Below, one piece after another: positions 59,810 to 64,000 of a stretch of DNA of 64,000 nt (positions within the stretch are counted from its first letter, which is position 1; each line of letters begins with the position of its first letter). The notes below the pieces were generated by a model, which saw nothing but the letters and a program-made list of their open reading frames with translations, was not told where the DNA came from and did no database searches. The stretch is from CAVPCZ01 sp963779225 (lineage in GTDB: Bacteria > Bacteroidota > Ignavibacteria > UBA10030 > UBA6906): assembly GCA_963779225.1 (NCBI GenBank), contig CAVZWW010000001.1:434001-498000 (forward strand). The letters run 5' to 3'. Made by a program: the position numbers and the translations under genes.

Positions 59810-61066
59810 TTGTCTGCGAGAAACTCTGAGGATTCGCGGCGAAGCCAGATTCTGGCGGCGCTGGAGGATCAGGATACCACGGTGGTCATCGATGACCCCC
59901 TGGAAAACAGCATGATCCTGAATATGGGCCCGCAGCATCCCGCCACCCACGGAGTGTTGCGGCTCCTGATCAAGCTGGACGGAGAGACCGTCATGGCAGC
60001 GGTCCCGGAACTCGGGTATCTGCACCGCGGATACGAGAAGATCGCGGAGAGCAGCACCTACCACGAGTTCATTCCACATACCGACCGCCTCGACTACCTT
60101 TCCCCCCTTTCCAACAACGTCGCCTACGTTCTGGCCGTCGAAAAACTCGCGGGTATCGAGATACCGCGGCGCGCGCAGTACATCCGCGTTCTGGTCTGCG
60201 AGATGGCCCGCGTGGCTTCCCATCTCGTCGCCATCGGCAGCATGGCCATGGACGTCGGTGCCCTTACGGTGCTGCTCTGGACATTCCGCGAACGGGAAAA
60301 GCTCCTGGATATCTACGACGTCCTGTGCGGGGCACGGTTCACCACGAGTTATACGCGGATCGGCGGACTCCAGCAGGACTGGACGCCGCAGTGTACGGCC
60401 ATGCTCCGCCAGTTCCTCTCCGAGTTTGACGCGGACGTGAGAGAAGTGGAGAAACTGCTCCAGCACAACAGGATCTTCATCGACCGGTGCGAGAATGTCG
60501 GTCATATTTCGCGCGAAGACGCGATCGCATGGGGGCTGACAGGGCCGTTGCTGCGCGCGGCAGGCGTGGCCCGCGACCTCCGGCGCGATGTCCCGTATCT
60601 CGTCTACCCCGAGCTCGACTTCAAGGTGATCACCTTCACGGAAAGCGATGCCCTTGCCCGCTTCTACGTGCGGCTGGCGGAGATGTATGAAAGCGCGGAC
60701 ATGCTCAACCAGGCGCTCGACAAGCTTCCCGAAGGCCCCTACAACGCCTTTGAGACCAAGAAGGTCCTCCCGGCAAAGGAACGCACCTATACCAGGATGG
60801 AAGAGCTGATTCACGACTTTATGCTGATCAATCTGGGTATCGACCCGCCGGTCGGTGAAGTGTATCACGCCGTGGAGTCGTCAAAAGGCGAGCTGGGCTT
60901 CTATCTGGTGTCCGACGGCACAGGGCATCCGTGGCGCATGAAAATCCGCTCTCCCTCGACCTGTAACCTCTCCACACTCCCGATCATGCTGAAGGGGGGT
61001 ATGATCTCCGATATCGTTGCTGTCATCGGCAGCATGGATCCGGTGATGGGAGAAGCGGATAAGTAA
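59810..61066 (+). CDS. nuoD: NADH-quinone oxidoreductase subunit D
   Basis: NuoD forms the quinone chamber with NuoB. The TTG at 59810 gives 418 aa with a ~30-residue lead before the conserved ILNMGPQHPATHGVLRLLIK. The family sequence GYLHRGYEKIAESSTYHEFI (with the quinone-site His and nearby Tyr region) follows, then RIGGLQQD and the C-terminal PSTCNLSTLPIMLKGGMISD and GSMDPVMGEADK. The Shine-Dalgarno sequence is weak. An internal ATG near residue 35 is a less likely start. Confidence 0.95.
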   Translation: MSARNSEDSRRSQILAALEDQDTTVVIDDPLENSMILNMGPQHPATHGVLRLLIKLDGETVMAAVPELGYLHRGYEKIAESSTYHEFIPHTDRLDYLSPLSNNVAYVLAVEKLAGIEIPRRAQYIRVLVCEMARVASHLVAIGSMAMDVGALTVLLWTFREREKLLDIYDVLCGARFTTSYTRIGGLQQDWTPQCTAMLRQFLSEFDADVREVEKLLQHNRIFIDRCENVGHISREDAIAWGLTGPLLRAAGVARDLRRDVPYLVYPELDFKVITFTESDALARFYVRLAEMYESADMLNQALDKLPEGPYNAFETKKVLPAKERTYTRMEELIHDFMLINLGIDPPVGEVYHAVESSKGELGFYLVSDGTGHPWRMKIRSPSTCNLSTLPIMLKGGMISDIVAVIGSMDPVMGEADK

Positions 61067-61114
61067 AAGGTCAGCCGAAGAAAACACAAGGCAAGCTCAG
61101 GAGCAAGAGGATCT

Positions 61115-61660
61115 GTGAACAGTGAAGAGCACACCGGGGAAAAAGTCGCAGACGGAGTGGATCGAAGCAATATGAGCCAGGCAGCGATACCTGCGACGTT
61201 GTCGGAGAAGAGCCTCCGGCGCATTGAAGAACTCAAGACGCGCTATCCGCATCCGCAGGCGGTGCTGCTCGAAGCTCTCTGGATGTGGCAGGAAGAACAC
61301 GGGTGGATCTCCGAAGAAGGTATGAAGGCGATCGGCGCTCTCCTTGATGTACCCACTCACCACGTTCTCGGCGTCGTGACGTTTTATACGATGTTCAACC
61401 GGAAACCGGTGGGACGCCACAAGATCGAAGTGTGTACGAATGTTTCCTGCATGCTCCGGAACAGCGAACGGCTGGTGAAACATCTGGAAGACCGTCTGAA
61501 GATTGCTGTGGGGGAGACCACACCGGACCGGAAGTTCACGCTTGTAGAAGCGGAATGCCTCGGCTCCTGCGGCACCGCGCCGGTGATGCAGATCGGTGAC
61601 CGCTACTACGAAAACCTTGACACCGCCAGGGTGGATACGATCCTGAACGAGCTGAGCTAG
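61115..61660 (+). CDS. nuoE: NADH-quinone oxidoreductase subunit E
   Basis: NuoE is the 24-kDa-type subunit with a thioredoxin-like 2Fe-2S cluster, part of the NADH-oxidising module with NuoF. The 181-aa product has the four ligands C107, C112, C148 and C152, in CTNVSC and CLGSC. The VTFYTMFNRKPVGRHKIEVC segment is typical. It starts at a GTG (61115) with AGAGGA upstream. nuoF starts 2 bases after its stop. Confidence 0.95.
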   Translation: MNSEEHTGEKVADGVDRSNMSQAAIPATLSEKSLRRIEELKTRYPHPQAVLLEALWMWQEEHGWISEEGMKAIGALLDVPTHHVLGVVTFYTMFNRKPVGRHKIEVCTNVSCMLRNSERLVKHLEDRLKIAVGETTPDRKFTLVEAECLGSCGTAPVMQIGDRYYENLDTARVDTILNELS

Positions 61661-61662
61661 CC

Positions 61663-62940
61663 ATGGAACCCCTCCTGCTTCCCCCGATTCCGGATCTCCA
61701 CCGCATTGATGTGTATGAAGCATCAGGCGGCTATGCCATGCTCCGCAAGGCGCTGGGCATGAAACCTGGAGAGGTCACGGACGAAGTCAAGAAATCCAAC
61801 CTGCGCGGACGCGGCGGGGCATGCTTCCCGACAGGACTGAAATGGACGTTCATGCCGAAGGAATCGGCGAAACCGAAATATCTCTGCGTGAACGGCGACG
61901 AGAGCGAACCTGGCACATTCAAAGACCGGCAGATTTTCGAGCTCAACCCGCATCTCCTGATCGAAGGAACCCTCATTGCCTGTTACGCGATGGGGATTAC
62001 GACCGCGTATCTGTACGTGAGGGGGGAATACAAGCACTGGATCGATCTGGTGCAGAAGGCGGTGGACGACGCATACGCCAGGGGATACATAGGCGGCAAT
62101 ATTCTGGGATCGGGCTTCTCCACCAACCTCTACATCCACCGTGGTGCCGGGGCGTATATCTGCGGCGAGGAATCATCCCTGATGAACTCGCTTGAGGGTC
62201 AGCGCGGATACCCGCGCGTGAAACCCCCCTTTCCGGCCCAGAACGGTCTCTGGGGCTGCCCCACCACGATCAACAACGTGGAGACCATGGCGAACATCCC
62301 GGTCATCATGCGCATGGGATGGGAGTCCTATTCGAAAATCGGCGCGCAGAAACATCCGGGTCCCCTCCTTGTCGGCGTCAGCGGACACGTGAACAACCCG
62401 GGTGTATTTGAAATGCCGACCGGTGTTCCACTGCTGGATATCATCCACCAGTATGCAGGCGGCGTGCCGGGCAACAAACGGATCAAAGCGGTCATCCCCG
62501 GGGGGTCTTCCACAATGATATTGCGCGGTGACGCGCTGGACGGGGTGTGCATGGACGCTGACAGCCTGAAGGCCGCCGGATCCTCTGTCGGCACCGCCGG
62601 CGTGATTGTAATGGATGAAGACACGGATCTGATCAGGGTGATCACCCGCATCACGGAATTCTATCATCATGAATCCTGCGGCCAGTGCACCCCGTGCCGG
62701 GAAGGAACCGGGTGGATGCTGAAAATACTCAGACGATTCGAACAATCGGATGCGCGTCCGGCGGACATCGACCTGTTGCTGGACGTGGCAAACAACATCG
62801 AAGGGAATACCATCTGTGCTCTCGGCGATGCCGCCGCCTGGCCGGTGCAGAGTATGATCAAGCGGTTCCGTGATGAATTTGAACGGCGTGCCGTAAAGGG
62901 GGCGTCTCCCGCTCCCGCTTCCGTCGCAGCGCTGGCCTGA
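61663..62940 (+). CDS. nuoF: NADH-quinone oxidoreductase subunit F
   Basis: NuoF binds NADH and FMN and carries a 4Fe-4S cluster. The 425-aa product has the FMN/NADH glycine-rich motif LRGRGGACFPTGLKW (near residue 46; Cys where Gly is usual). It also has GAGAYICGEESSLMNSLEGQ and the cluster ligands in ESCGQCTPCREGTGW and NTICALGDAA. A short Pro/Ala tail ends the protein. It is followed by dut, 6 bases away, not by nuoG. Confidence 0.95.
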   Translation: MEPLLLPPIPDLHRIDVYEASGGYAMLRKALGMKPGEVTDEVKKSNLRGRGGACFPTGLKWTFMPKESAKPKYLCVNGDESEPGTFKDRQIFELNPHLLIEGTLIACYAMGITTAYLYVRGEYKHWIDLVQKAVDDAYARGYIGGNILGSGFSTNLYIHRGAGAYICGEESSLMNSLEGQRGYPRVKPPFPAQNGLWGCPTTINNVETMANIPVIMRMGWESYSKIGAQKHPGPLLVGVSGHVNNPGVFEMPTGVPLLDIIHQYAGGVPGNKRIKAVIPGGSSTMILRGDALDGVCMDADSLKAAGSSVGTAGVIVMDEDTDLIRVITRITEFYHHESCGQCTPCREGTGWMLKILRRFEQSDARPADIDLLLDVANNIEGNTICALGDAAAWPVQSMIKRFRDEFERRAVKGASPAPASVAALA

Positions 62941-62946
62941 AACCCC

Positions 62947-63390
62947 GTGAAAATCCAGATCACCCGGCTCTCCCCCTCATCCCGAGACGTGCCATTGCCT
63001 GCATACGCAACAGAAGGTGCGGCCGGGATGGATATCCGCGCCGTGCTCGATGACCCGATGATCGTTGCACCGGGGGCAACGGTTCTGGTCCCCACCGGTT
63101 TCGCCATCGCCGTTCCGAACGGGTACGAAGCACAGGTCAGACCCCGGAGCGGACTGGCAATCAAGAACCGGATCGGAGTCTTGAACGCCCCGGGCACCAT
63201 CGATTCGGACTATCGGGGCGAAGTGCGCGTGATTCTCACCAATTTCGGTTCCGAGGAGTTCACCATCCGCCGCGGCGACCGCATCGCCCAGATGGTTGTG
63301 GCCCCCTATGTGAAAGCCGAATGGGACGAGCGGGAATCCCTGGATGACACCACCCGCGGCGCCGGAGGGTTCGGCCACACAGGAAGATAA
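62947..63390 (+). CDS. dut: deoxyuridine 5'-triphosphate nucleotidohydrolase (dUTPase)
   Basis: dUTPase hydrolyses dUTP to dUMP, limiting uracil in DNA and feeding thymidylate synthesis. The 147-aa product shows the five dUTPase motifs: AAGMDIRA (1), RPRSGLAIKN (2), GTIDSDYRGE (3), RGDRIAQMVV (4) and RGAGGFGHTGR (5). The start is GTG 62947, with no strong Shine-Dalgarno sequence, probably translated by coupling to nuoF. Confidence 0.96.
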   Translation: MKIQITRLSPSSRDVPLPAYATEGAAGMDIRAVLDDPMIVAPGATVLVPTGFAIAVPNGYEAQVRPRSGLAIKNRIGVLNAPGTIDSDYRGEVRVILTNFGSEEFTIRRGDRIAQMVVAPYVKAEWDERESLDDTTRGAGGFGHTGR

Positions 63391-63395
63391 CCTGA

Positions 63396-64000
63396 ATGCC
63401 CGGCACGCTCTTCCTGGTCGCCACGCCTATCGGGAACCTCAATGATATGACCTTCCGCGCCCTTGAGGTGCTCAGGACGGTCGACGTCATCGTGTGCGAG
63501 GAACGCCGCGAAGGGCAACGCCTGCTGCATCACTTCGGCATCGAAAAACCGCTGGAGACCCTCAACGAGCACAACGAGACGGCGGCCACCCATACCATCC
63601 TTCAAATTCTCGGGTCCGGAAAGAATCTTGCCGTCATCTCTGATTGCGGCACACCGGTGTTTTCCGATCCCGGACAGATGCTTGTGCAGCGCGCCGTGGA
63701 ACGGAACATCCGCATCGTACCCGTACCCGGTGCGTCTTCACTCATGCCGGCTTTGACGGTTTCGGGTTTTCCCATCGATCAATTCCTCTATTACGGCTGG
63801 CTCTCGCCAAAGAAGGAGCGGCGCCGCGCGGAGTTGCGGCAGCTGCACCAGGAACGGCGTACGATCGTGCTGATGGAAACCCCGTACCGGCTCACGGTGC
63901 TGCTGCGGGATCTTGCGGACACGTTCGGTGAAAGCAGACGGTGCTGTCTGGCATTCAACCTGACCATGCCGGACGAACGTGTATTCCGTGGAACCGCTTC
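63396..64000 (+). CDS. RsmI-like SAM methyltransferase (tetrapyrrole-methylase fold), 3' end outside window
   Basis: The first 201 codons are in the window, beginning MPGTLFLVATPIGNLNDMTF, the RsmI family opening. RsmI 2'-O-methylates C1402 of 16S rRNA. Further family sequence includes HHFGIEKPLETLNEHNETAA, VISDCGTPVFSDPGQ and VPVPGASSLMPALTVSGFP. The usual AEDTR motif near residue 33 reads CEERR, and the DAGTP motif reads DCGTP, so this may be a divergent paralogue rather than the standard enzyme. The ATG at 63396 lies 5 bases after dut. The frame has no stop before the window edge. Confidence 0.85.
   Translation, partial: MPGTLFLVATPIGNLNDMTFRALEVLRTVDVIVCEERREGQRLLHHFGIEKPLETLNEHNETAATHTILQILGSGKNLAVISDCGTPVFSDPGQMLVQRAVERNIRIVPVPGASSLMPALTVSGFPIDQFLYYGWLSPKKERRRAELRQLHQERRTIVLMETPYRLTVLLRDLADTFGESRRCCLAFNLTMPDERVFRGTA

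Overview
The window is a GC-rich stretch of a Gram-negative chromosome. It most resembles a member of the Bacteroidota/Ignavibacteria side of the FCB group. The evidence is a type IX secretion (T9SS) type A sorting domain on two secreted proteins, a PorV/PorQ-family outer-membrane protein, a TonB-dependent receptor with a carboxypeptidase-D-like N-terminal domain, and a ribosomal block in which secY is followed directly by map and infA. No rRNA gene, insertion sequence, phage gene or CRISPR array was seen. The assignment below phylum level is an inference.

Bases 1-28155 are an almost uninterrupted information-processing block on the + strand: rpoB (5' end outside the window), rpoC, the str genes (rpsL, rpsG, fusA, tuf, rpsJ), the S10 genes (rplC to rpsQ), and the spc/alpha genes (rplN to rplQ). 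The GTPase gene engB closes the block. A tRNA-Gln(UUG) gene sits between rplR and rpsE. A hairpin-bearing gap separates rpsJ from rplC. Several ribosomal proteins carry long lysine/alanine/proline tails.

Bases 28156-41050 form a cell-envelope and secretion region. A strong promoter and a leader of about 280 nt precede a TonB-dependent receptor, a very large T9SS-sorted protein and a PorV-like protein, and a rho-independent terminator ends the group. Then come a secreted PIG-L/LmbE-like protein whose catalytic motifs are degenerate, a T9SS-sorted Asp-box propeller, and an NHL-like propeller.

Bases 41051-56427 are mixed housekeeping and accessory genes: ssb, carA, a methyltransferase, the giant helicase lhr (minus strand), an adaptor with two MacB-like permeases but no ATPase, a GNAT acetyltransferase, a TlpA-like thioredoxin with a clear terminator, and class II ribonucleotide reductase nrdJ (minus strand). 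The gap between ssb and carA holds a tight cluster of DnaA-box-like 9-mers. It is the best candidate in the window for an unannotated functional element, either a replication origin or a DnaA-controlled promoter.

Bases 56428-64000 encode a long-chain acyl-CoA synthetase, complex I genes nuoA-F in one run, then dut and an RsmI-like methyltransferase cut by the window edge. nuoG and the membrane-arm genes do not follow nuoF here. Recognisable promoters resemble TTGACA-N17-TATNTT, close to the general sigma-70 pattern.
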